A DNA stretch of 64,000 nt, from contig NZ_JACOPV010000004.1 in NCBI RefSeq assembly GCF_016881005.1, positions 310,001-374,000 of the forward strand, in the 5' to 3' direction. The notes under the pieces are model-generated. The model had not been told where the DNA came from. It made no database searches and worked only from the letters and a program-made list of their open reading frames with translations. This DNA comes from Pseudomonas arcuscaelestis (GTDB taxonomy: Bacteria; Pseudomonadota; Gammaproteobacteria; Pseudomonadales; Pseudomonadaceae). A program made the translations under genes and the position numbers. Below are positions 35,597 through 42,959 of the stretch, piece after piece (within the stretch, counting starts at the first letter, position 1; each line of letters starts with the position of its first letter).

Positions 35597-36655
35597 GTGC
35601 GGGTATTGCTAATCAAGACCTCTTCTTTGGGGGACGTGATTCATGCGCTGCCGGCGCTGACCGATGCGGCCCGGGCGATTCCCGGTATTCGCTTCGATTG
35701 GGTGGTCGAGGAAGGTTTTGCCGAGATCCCCAGCTGGCATCCGGCAGTGGACAAGGTTATTCCGGTGGCGATCCGCCGTTGGCGCAAGAATCTCTGGCAG
35801 ACCTTCAAGAATGGCGAGTGGCGCCAGTTCAAGCAGCGCCTGCGCGAGACCAAGTATGACCTGGTGATCGATGCCCAGGGCTTGGTCAAGTCTGCCTGGC
35901 TAACCCGTTACGTGAAGGCACCGGTGGCCGGTCTGGACCGCTATTCGGCCCGTGAAGGGCTGTCCAGCCGCTTCTATGACCGGCGCTTTTCGGTACAGCG
36001 GGGGCAGCATGCGGTAGAGCGTGTGCGCCAGCTGTTTGCCCTGGCCCTCGGTTACGATTTGCCTGCGGGCCTTGGCGATTATGGGCTGGATCTCGATCGC
36101 CTGCAGTTACCCCCGGCTGCGCCGTTCGTGGTGTTCCTGCACGGTACTACCTGGGCGACCAAACATTGGCCCGAGGCCTATTGGCGGCAACTGGCCGAGC
36201 GTATGGGCCAACAAGGTCTTGAGGTGCGCTTGCCATGGGGCAACGCGGCAGAGCAAGCTCGCGCCGAGCGAATCGCCAAAGGCTTGAACAACTGTCAGGT
36301 ACTGCCCAAATTGAACCTGGTGGGTGTCGCCCGCGTGTTGGCAGCTGCCAAAGCGTGTGTGGCGGTAGACACCGGCCTTGGCCACCTGGCAGCGGCGCTC
36401 GATGTGCCGACGCTGTCCCTGTTCGGCCCGACCAACCCCGGCCTGACCGGTGCCTATGGCAAGTCGCAGGTGCACCTGGGCAGCGATTTTTCCTGCGCAC
36501 CGTGCCTGCAGAAAAAATGCACTTACAAACCGAGCGCTGAAGATCAGCGCCGGTTCGATCTCAAACGCGAGTGGCCGCTGTGCTTCACTCGCCTGAATCC
36601 CGAGCGTGTGGCGAGCCAATTGCGCGCGTTGCTGCTGGCTGAGGATGTTCGTTAA
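35597..36655 (+). CDS. waaC: ADP-heptose:LPS heptosyltransferase I
   Basis: A 352-residue GT9 enzyme that transfers the first heptose to Kdo2-lipid A. The N-terminal MRVLLIKTSSLGDVIHALPAL contains the conserved KTSSLGDVIH acceptor loop. The C-terminal half has FLHGTTWATKHWP and AVDTGLGHLAAALDVP for ADP-heptose binding. It starts with GTG immediately after the waaF stop, so it relies on translational coupling. Its last base is the first base of waaG. Confidence 0.96.
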   Translation: MRVLLIKTSSLGDVIHALPALTDAARAIPGIRFDWVVEEGFAEIPSWHPAVDKVIPVAIRRWRKNLWQTFKNGEWRQFKQRLRETKYDLVIDAQGLVKSAWLTRYVKAPVAGLDRYSAREGLSSRFYDRRFSVQRGQHAVERVRQLFALALGYDLPAGLGDYGLDLDRLQLPPAAPFVVFLHGTTWATKHWPEAYWRQLAERMGQQGLEVRLPWGNAAEQARAERIAKGLNNCQVLPKLNLVGVARVLAAAKACVAVDTGLGHLAAALDVPTLSLFGPTNPGLTGAYGKSQVHLGSDFSCAPCLQKKCTYKPSAEDQRRFDLKREWPLCFTRLNPERVASQLRALLLAEDVR

Positions 36656-37779
36656 TGCAACTGGCTTTTGTGCTGTACAAATATTTCCCCTTCGGCGGCC
36701 TGCAGCGCGACTTTATGCGTATCGCGTTGGAATGCCAGCGCCGAGGCCATCAGATCCGCGTCTACACGCTGATCTGGGAAGGCGAGGTGCCTGAAGGCTT
36801 TGAGGTGCTGGTTGCGCCCGTGAAGGCACTGTTCAACCATCGGCGTAACGAAAAGCTTACCGCCTGGATGGAGGCAGACCTTGCCAAGCGTCCGGTGGAT
36901 CGCCTGATCGGCTTCAACAAAATGCCGGGGCTGGACGTTTACTACGCTGCCGACGGTTGCTTCGAAGACAAGGCGCAGAACCTGCGCAACTCGATGTATC
37001 GGCGTTGGGGCCGCTACCGGCACTTTGCCGAGTATGAGCGGGCGGTGTTTGCCAAGGACGCCAAGACCGAGGTCCTGATGATCTCGGAGGTCCAGCAACC
37101 CTTGTTCATCAAGCATTACGGCACGCCATTGGAGCGCTTCCACTTGCTGCCACCGGGCATTTCCCAGGACCGTCGCGCCCCTGCCAATGCCGCCGAGATA
37201 CGTGCTGAGTTCCGCCGTGAGTTCGACCTCAAGGATGACCAACTGCTGATGGTGCAGATTGGTTCGGGGTTCAAGACCAAGGGCGTCGACCGCAGTCTCA
37301 AGGCGCTGGCGTCCTTGCCTTCGGCGTTGCGTAAACGTACCCGACTGATGGTAATCGGCCAGGATGATCCCAAGGTGTTCCAACTGCAAAGCGCCGCCCT
37401 TGGTTTGACCGATCAGGTTCAGTTCCTCAAGGGTCGCAGCGATATTCCGCGCTTCCTGCTTGGCGCTGACCTGTTGATTCACCCGGCCTACAACGAAAAC
37501 ACCGGCACGGTGTTGCTGGAAGCGCTGGTTGCCGGCCTGCCGGTGCTGGTGTCGGCTGTGTGTGGATATGCCCATTACATTGCCGAGGCCGATAGCGGCC
37601 TGGTACTGGATGAGCCGTTCGAGCAGCAACAGGCCAATGCGTATCTGCAACGGATGCTCGAAGATGACAGTGCCCGTGCCACCTGGGCGCGTAACGGGCT
37701 GGCGTTCGCCGACAGTGCCGACCTCTACAGCATGCCCGAGCATGCCGCCGATGTGATTCTGGCCACGGAGCGTAAATGA
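36655..37779 (+). CDS. waaG: LPS core glycosyltransferase WaaG
   Basis: A 374-residue GT4-family retaining glycosyltransferase that adds the first outer-core hexose (GalN in P. aeruginosa, glucose in E. coli) to heptose II. The N-terminus LAFVLYKYFPFGGLQRDFMR is characteristic of WaaG. The C-terminal domain shows GSGFKTKGVDRSLKAL and the acidic EX7E-type stretch around NENTGTVLLEALVAGLPVL. It overlaps waaC by one base and waaP by four, so translation is coupled on both sides. Confidence 0.96.
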   Translation: MQLAFVLYKYFPFGGLQRDFMRIALECQRRGHQIRVYTLIWEGEVPEGFEVLVAPVKALFNHRRNEKLTAWMEADLAKRPVDRLIGFNKMPGLDVYYAADGCFEDKAQNLRNSMYRRWGRYRHFAEYERAVFAKDAKTEVLMISEVQQPLFIKHYGTPLERFHLLPPGISQDRRAPANAAEIRAEFRREFDLKDDQLLMVQIGSGFKTKGVDRSLKALASLPSALRKRTRLMVIGQDDPKVFQLQSAALGLTDQVQFLKGRSDIPRFLLGADLLIHPAYNENTGTVLLEALVAGLPVLVSAVCGYAHYIAEADSGLVLDEPFEQQQANAYLQRMLEDDSARATWARNGLAFADSADLYSMPEHAADVILATERK

Positions 37780-38582
37780 AACTGATATTGGCCGAACCGT
37801 TCAAACGCCTTTGGGCCGGGCGCGATGCCTTCGATGCCGTGGAGAACCTGCAAGGCCAGGTGTACCGCGAGCTGGAAGGGCGTCGCACCTTGCGCACCGA
37901 AGTCGAGGGACGTGGCTACTTCGTCAAGATTCACCGTGGCATTGGCTGGGGTGAGATCTTCAAGAATCTGTTCACCGCCAAACTGCCGGTGCTCGGTGCC
38001 GGCCAGGAGTGGCGGGCAGTCCAGCGCTTGCACGAGGTCGGGGTGCCTACCATGACCGCGGTTGCCTATGGCGAACGTGGCAGCAACCCGGCGGCACAGC
38101 ACTCGTTCATCGTTACCGAAGAACTGGCGCCGACCGTCAGCCTGGAAGACTTCAGTATTGACTGGGTCAAGCAGCCGCCTGCGCCGCGCCTCAAACATGC
38201 GCTGATCGCCGAAGTGGCGCGCATGACCGGAATGATGCACCGGGCCGGGGTCAATCATCGTGACTGCTACATCTGTCACTTTTTGCTGCACGCCGACCGC
38301 GAAGTGACGGCCGATGATTTCAAGTTGTCGGTGATCGATCTGCACCGCGCGCAGACTCGGGCCACCATTTCCCGACGCTGGCGCAACAAGGACCTGGCCG
38401 CGCTGTATTTCTCGGCGCTGGATATCGGTCTTACCCGGCGTGACAAACTGCGCTTCTTGCGTGGTTACTTCCAGCAGCCGCTGCGCCAGATCCTTGCCGA
38501 GGAAGCCGCGCTGCTGCGCTGGCTGGAAGGCAAGGCCCAGAAGCTCTACGAGCGTAAACAACGATACGGGGACGCGCTCTGA
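37776..38582 (+). CDS. waaP: LPS core heptose I kinase WaaP
   Basis: A 268-residue kinase-fold enzyme that phosphorylates heptose I of the inner core; essential in P. aeruginosa. The catalytic segment is NHRDCYICHFLL with Asp163, the same number as the catalytic Asp described for P. aeruginosa WaaP. The glycine-rich half carries RGYFVKIHRG, in which Lys51 is a plausible ATP-contacting residue. A later VIDLHRAQ supplies the metal-binding Asp. It overlaps waaG by four bases and shares one base with the next gene. Confidence 0.96.
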   Translation: MKLILAEPFKRLWAGRDAFDAVENLQGQVYRELEGRRTLRTEVEGRGYFVKIHRGIGWGEIFKNLFTAKLPVLGAGQEWRAVQRLHEVGVPTMTAVAYGERGSNPAAQHSFIVTEELAPTVSLEDFSIDWVKQPPAPRLKHALIAEVARMTGMMHRAGVNHRDCYICHFLLHADREVTADDFKLSVIDLHRAQTRATISRRWRNKDLAALYFSALDIGLTRRDKLRFLRGYFQQPLRQILAEEAALLRWLEGKAQKLYERKQRYGDAL

Positions 38583-39316
38583 TGGCGAGTTGGACACTGG
38601 CGCCTGGTTATCAGGCACTGGCGGCGGACTTTGGCAGTATCGAAGCGGTTTTTGCCTTGCAGGGCGAGCGCCTGACTCACGATCCGCTCAGTGAGGTAAT
38701 CCGCATCGAGCGCGACGGGGTCAACTACTACGTCAAGCGCTATACCGGTGCTGGCAAAGGCTTGCGCCGTTACCTTGGGCGCCCGCGCATCAAGGCTGAG
38801 TGGCAGAACCTCAAGCAGTTCGCCAAGTGGGATATTCCCACTGCCGAGGTGGTGGCCTGGGGGCTGGAGCGCAGCGGCCTGAGTTTTGCCCGTGGCGCGA
38901 TGATCACCCGCGAGTTGCCGCGCACCGAAGACCTTTCGGCGTTGGCGGAGCGCAAGGACCCACGCCTGGCTGATCGCGGCTGGGTTGACCATGTCAGTCG
39001 CCAGTTGGCCCGGCACACCCGGGTGATGCATGATCACCACTTCACCCATAACGATCTGAAGTGGCGCAACCTGCTGGTTGATGACCAGGCTCGCCTGTTC
39101 TTGATCGATTGCCCGACGGGCGATTTCTGGTGGGGCTTCATGCTGCGTTATCGAATCACCAAAGACCTGGCGTGCCTGGACAAAGTGGCCAAGTATCATT
39201 TGTCGGCCACCCAGCGTTTGCGCTTCTATCTGCAGTATCGCGGGCGGGAGCGCCTGAACGCGGCGGACAAGCGTCGTGTACGGCATGTGGTGACGTTTTT
39301 CGAGGGACGGGAATGA
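38582..39316 (+). CDS. wapP: LPS core kinase-like protein (WapP-like, InaA family)
   Basis: A 244-residue kinase-fold protein resembling PA5008 (WapP), one of the putative inner-core LPS kinases of P. aeruginosa. The N-lobe has NYYVKRYTGAGKGLRR (Lys52 plausible for ATP). The catalytic loop is THNDLKWRNLLV with Asp158, and the metal-binding Asp is in LFLIDCPTGD. All key residues of an active kinase are present. Start overlaps the waaP stop by one base. The precise sugar target is not known from sequence; the name rests on position in the operon. Confidence 0.85.
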   Translation: MASWTLAPGYQALAADFGSIEAVFALQGERLTHDPLSEVIRIERDGVNYYVKRYTGAGKGLRRYLGRPRIKAEWQNLKQFAKWDIPTAEVVAWGLERSGLSFARGAMITRELPRTEDLSALAERKDPRLADRGWVDHVSRQLARHTRVMHDHHFTHNDLKWRNLLVDDQARLFLIDCPTGDFWWGFMLRYRITKDLACLDKVAKYHLSATQRLRFYLQYRGRERLNAADKRRVRHVVTFFEGRE

Positions 39317-40065
39317 CTGATTTTCTGGCCAAGGCCGAGCTGGCACTGCTTGAGCGCCACGGCCTCAATGGTTTTGACCAGCTATGGGCGCTTCAGCTCG
39401 ACGCGGTGGATGAGCCCAATACCGGTCGCGGTGGTTGGAGTAGCGTTTTCCGTTTGGAGCTGGAGGGTAAGGGTTACTACCTCAAGCGTCAGAGCGACTA
39501 CCTGACCCGCACCTTGCACCGGCCCTTTGGGGAGCCGACCTTTGCCCGCGAGTTCCGCAATATCTGCCGCTACCAAAAGCTGGGGATTCCGGCCCTGCAG
39601 GCGGTCTATTACGGTGAGCGCAAGATCGAAGGCGAGCGCCGGGCGATTCTGCTTACCCGTGCACTGGATGAGTGGAGCGACCTGGATGGTCTGCTGGGGT
39701 TATGGTCGACGCTGGACATCGGCCAGCGCCAGGGCATCCTGCGCGCCTGCGGGCAACTGGCGCGGACGTTGCACACTGCCGGTCAGGTGCATGGCTGCTT
39801 CTATCCCAAACATATTTTCCTGCGTGAACGCAGCGATGGCTGGTTGGCGCAACTGATCGATCTGGAAAAGACCCGGCCGCTGTTGCTGGGAATGCGTGAC
39901 CGCCTCAAGGATCTTGAACCACTGTTGCGCCGCGCGCCGAACTGGAGCGAGGCTGAAGTGCGTCTGCTGCTGGCCAGTTACCTGGACCAGCCGGCCGATA
40001 GTCCGCTGGTCGATAGCTGGCTGCAGCGCCTGGTGCGCCGTCGCCGTGAGAAAGAGGCTCGCTGA
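39313..40065 (+). CDS. wapQ: LPS core kinase-like protein lacking the catalytic Asp (WapQ-like)
   Basis: A 250-residue kinase-fold protein in the position of PA5007 (WapQ). The N-lobe segment GKGYYLKRQSDY carries the expected Lys58. The loop aligned with the WaaP HRDCYICH reads HGCFYPKH, so Cys162 occupies the place of the catalytic Asp; a later LIDLEKTRP could supply the second acidic residue. It may be a degenerate or non-canonical kinase. The ATG at 39313 overlaps the previous stop by four bases; a longer in-frame start at 39109 lies inside the upstream gene and is rejected. It shares one base with the next gene. Confidence 0.85.
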   Translation: MTDFLAKAELALLERHGLNGFDQLWALQLDAVDEPNTGRGGWSSVFRLELEGKGYYLKRQSDYLTRTLHRPFGEPTFAREFRNICRYQKLGIPALQAVYYGERKIEGERRAILLTRALDEWSDLDGLLGLWSTLDIGQRQGILRACGQLARTLHTAGQVHGCFYPKHIFLRERSDGWLAQLIDLEKTRPLLLGMRDRLKDLEPLLRRAPNWSEAEVRLLLASYLDQPADSPLVDSWLQRLVRRRREKEAR

Positions 40066-41507
40066 TGCGTTTGTCCGAACTGAACAATGCCGGGCGTCAC
40101 CCGGAACTTCCCCTGAGCATTGGCCTGGCCGATGCCGCAGGCAGTGCTGATCTGCAGTTGCTCACGCTGCTGCGCGTGTTGCCAGGGCAGCGTTATGTAG
40201 GGGCCGGTGTCTGGCGTGGTAAGCCGGTGCTGGCAAAGTTGTTAGTAGGCAGCAGTGCCTCTCGGCATTTTCAGCGTGAACTCGAAGGGGTGCGCTTGCT
40301 AGCGGCCCAGGGCCTGACTACGCCGTTGCTACTGGCCGATGGTCTGCGCGAGGGCGAAGGCGGTTGGTTGCTGTTCGAGTTTCTGGAAGGTGCGCAGAGC
40401 TTGGCCGATGCCTGGGCAGCGGTTGAAGCCCTGCCGCCGCTCGCGGACGAGCAGCAATTGGTGCTCGGCGAAGCCCTGGCTGCTGTGGCTGGGATGCACG
40501 CCAAAGGACTGTGGCAAGAAGACCTGCACCTGGACAACCTGTTGCGTCAAGGCGGCAAGCTGTACCTGATCGACGGTGCCGGAATCAAGGCGCAAACGCC
40601 GGGCAAGCCATTGTCGCGCCCACAAGTGTTGCAAAACCTTGGGGTGTTTTTCGCCCAATTACCCAAGCGCCTGGAACCTTTCATCGAAGAGCTGCTGGTG
40701 CATTACCTGCTAGCCAATGCCGAGCATGCCTTGCCATTGGAAGCCTTGCAGAAGCAGATCGACAAGGTGCGCAGCTGGCGCCTGAAGGATTACCTAGAAA
40801 AGGCGGGGCGTGAGTGCACGTTGTTCAGCGTCGAGCGTGGCCCTTCCGGCCTGCGCTCGATTCGCCGCGACGAAGTGGCGGCCCTGCTGCCAGTGCTGGA
40901 GCAGGCCGACACGCTGATCGACCAGGGCCATATGTACAAGACCGGAGGTGCCGCCAGTGTCGCGCGTATCGACGTGAACGGTCGGCCACTGGTACTCAAA
41001 CGCTACAACATCAAAAACACGGCACACTGGCTCAAGCGTTTCTGGCGTCCAAGCCGCGCCTGGCATTCATGGATCGAAGGGCATCGCCTGGAGTTTCTCG
41101 GCATCGCCACGCCACGGCCACTAGCGGTGCTGGAACAGCGGGTGATGGGCTTGCGCAGCCGCGCCTACCTGGTGACCGAGTACGCCGATGGGCCGGACCT
41201 GATCGAATGTTTCGCCCCGTATGTCGACAGCGGCGAAGTGCCTGAAGCGCAGCTCCAGGCCTTGCAGGCATTGTTGAAGCAACTGATTCATGAGCGCATC
41301 AGCCACGGCGACATGAAGGGACACAACCTGTTCTGGCAGAACGATCATTGGTCTCTGATTGACCTGGACGCCATGTGCCAGCACGTCACTCAACTCAGCT
41401 TCGCCCCAGCCTTTGCCCGTGATCGGGCGCGGTTGTTGCGTAACTGGCCAAGTGGCAGCGCATTGTACAAGCGGCTGGATGAGTGTTTGCCGAATCTGGC
41501 TGACTGA
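40065..41507 (+). CDS. Tandem kinase-fold protein of the LPS operon (PA5006-like)
   Basis: A 480-residue protein containing two kinase-like halves. The first half (about 1-240) has QEDLHLDNLL with Asp153 and LYLIDGAGIK. The second (about 265-480) has GGAASVARIDVNGRPLVLKRY (ATP lysine near 313), the catalytic loop ISHGDMKGHN with Asp416, and LIDLDAM. Both halves keep an Asp and an Asn in the catalytic loop; the first has lost the HxD histidine. PA5006 of P. aeruginosa occupies the same position. Function unknown, probably LPS core phosphorylation or a related step. It is the last gene of the operon and is followed by a REP element. Confidence 0.85.
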   Translation: MRLSELNNAGRHPELPLSIGLADAAGSADLQLLTLLRVLPGQRYVGAGVWRGKPVLAKLLVGSSASRHFQRELEGVRLLAAQGLTTPLLLADGLREGEGGWLLFEFLEGAQSLADAWAAVEALPPLADEQQLVLGEALAAVAGMHAKGLWQEDLHLDNLLRQGGKLYLIDGAGIKAQTPGKPLSRPQVLQNLGVFFAQLPKRLEPFIEELLVHYLLANAEHALPLEALQKQIDKVRSWRLKDYLEKAGRECTLFSVERGPSGLRSIRRDEVAALLPVLEQADTLIDQGHMYKTGGAASVARIDVNGRPLVLKRYNIKNTAHWLKRFWRPSRAWHSWIEGHRLEFLGIATPRPLAVLEQRVMGLRSRAYLVTEYADGPDLIECFAPYVDSGEVPEAQLQALQALLKQLIHERISHGDMKGHNLFWQNDHWSLIDLDAMCQHVTQLSFAPAFARDRARLLRNWPSGSALYKRLDECLPNLAD

Positions 41508-41515
41508 CGTAGCGC

Positions 41516-41571
41516 CATCGCGGGACAGGCCCCCTCCCACAGCCCATGAGTGCCGTGGGCGGGGGCTGCCC
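41516..41571. repeat. REP element after the waa operon
   Basis: GCCCCCTCCCAC (41529-41540) and GTGGGCGGGGGC (41555-41566) are complementary with one mismatch, preceded by CCATCGCGGGACAG. It lies between the convergent end of the waa operon and the iron-uptake genes. Confidence 0.7.
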
Positions 41572-41579
41572 GGTGAAGC

Positions 41580-41762
41580 TTACTTGGCGACTGGCCAGAA
41601 ACCGCGCAAGCCGTACCAGGCTGGCAAGCCCAGACCGACCCAGGCCAGCGCATCCCACCAGCCGTCACCCAACAAAGCGGCGAACAGCCCCAGCGAGCCA
41701 AGTAGGGCAATCAGCGTTGGCATGCCGAAAACGGCGCCAAAACCCGAAGACTTGCGCTTCAT
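41580..41762 (-). CDS. Small membrane protein, last gene of the iron-uptake unit
   Basis: A 60-residue hydrophobic protein with two likely membrane helices (about 12-32 and 38-55) after a basic MKRKSSG start. No known domain can be named with confidence. Its ATG overlaps the stop of the PepSY gene by four bases, which supports it being translated. Small membrane proteins of this kind are often found after PepSY-type proteins in siderophore-receptor operons, so an accessory role in iron handling is inference. Confidence 0.65.
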   Translation of the reverse strand: MKRKSSGFGAVFGMPTLIALLGSLGLFAALLGDGWWDALAWVGLGLPAWYGLRGFWPVAK

Positions 41763-42892
41763 TGCACGGTTCCCGCTTGTGCTGCGACTACTGGCCTGGC
41801 GGCACGGCGACGTACCAGCCAGAGATACACGCCGCTGCCCAATACAATGATGGTTAGCACATCCAGCACAGCCCAGAGAATCTGCATCGGTCGTCCGCCG
41901 TAGTCACCGAAGTGCAGCGGCTGTGACAGTCCCATTGCATCCATGTACCAGGGGCGATCGCCGATTGCCGTGACGTCCAGCGTCGAGGCGTCGATCAGTA
42001 CCGGTGTCAGCAGATGTGCTGTCAGGTGCGTACCGCCTTTCATGAACACCGCGTAATGATGTTCGCTGGAAAACCGCGTGCCTGGGAAGGCGATAAAGTC
42101 CGGCACCATTGCTGGTGCTGCTTCGCTGGCAATGTCCAGTACGCGGCTGACCGGCGCCAGTTCGGTGAGCGGTGGCGCATCACGGTATGGCGCAACCATG
42201 GCGCTCAAGCTGTCGTTGCGCCACGCTGCGATGACCAGGTCCGAGAGGGCGCTGATCACCCCGGTAACACCAACCACCAAAGCCCAGGTCAAGGTGACGA
42301 TGCCGATCAGGTTGTGCAGGTCGAGCCAGCGCAGGCGACGCGATTTTTCATGACGCACGGTGGCGAACTCCAAGCGGCGCATGAACGGTGCGTAGAGCAC
42401 CACACCGGAGATGATCGCCACCACAAACAGCAAGCCCATGAACGCCAGCAGCAGTTTTCCGGGCAGTCCGGCAAACATATCCACGTGCAGGCGCAGCATG
42501 GTCATCATAAAGCCGCCATTGGCCGAGGGCATTTCCACGGCATCGCCGGTGCGGGCATCGAGCATGAAAGTATGCGAGGAATTCGGCTCGGTACCGGCGG
42601 TGGCCGCCATGATCGCTATTACACCGTTACTGTCATCCTCGTCCCAGCCAAAGTACTGCATGACCTCACCCGGACGGTGAGCCTGGGCCTTGAGCACCAG
42701 CTGTTGCAGGTCGAGTTTTGGCGTGTTGGCCGGCATCTCCTGCAACTGCGGTGCATCGCCCAGCAGGTGGTCGATCTCATGGTGAAAGATCAGCGGCAAA
42801 CCGGTCACTGCCAGCATCAGCAGGAACAGTGTGCAGATCAGGCTGGTCCAGGTGTGGACAAAGGACCAGCGGCGTATGGTTTTACTTTTCAT
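41759..42892 (-). CDS. PepSY-associated membrane protein (iron-regulated type)
   Basis: A 377-residue inner-membrane protein with about four membrane helices (near 15-37, 135-160, 185-210, 340-362) and periplasmic PepSY-like segments. The N-terminal RRWSFVHTWTSLICTLFLLM is typical of the COG3182 family often encoded beside TonB-dependent receptors; some members act as reductases for ferric siderophores in the periplasm. The ATG at 42892 is used because AAGG precedes it; the eight upstream codons lack support. It is downstream of the receptor by 67 bases and overlaps the small membrane protein gene. Confidence 0.87.
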   Translation of the reverse strand: MKSKTIRRWSFVHTWTSLICTLFLLMLAVTGLPLIFHHEIDHLLGDAPQLQEMPANTPKLDLQQLVLKAQAHRPGEVMQYFGWDEDDSNGVIAIMAATAGTEPNSSHTFMLDARTGDAVEMPSANGGFMMTMLRLHVDMFAGLPGKLLLAFMGLLFVVAIISGVVLYAPFMRRLEFATVRHEKSRRLRWLDLHNLIGIVTLTWALVVGVTGVISALSDLVIAAWRNDSLSAMVAPYRDAPPLTELAPVSRVLDIASEAAPAMVPDFIAFPGTRFSSEHHYAVFMKGGTHLTAHLLTPVLIDASTLDVTAIGDRPWYMDAMGLSQPLHFGDYGGRPMQILWAVLDVLTIIVLGSGVYLWLVRRRAARPVVAAQAGTVQ

Positions 42893-42959
42893 GCTACAGC
42901 CTTCAGAACAAGCCAAAACCGCCCTGTGGGGCGGCTAGTGATGCTGCCAACTAAACGCG

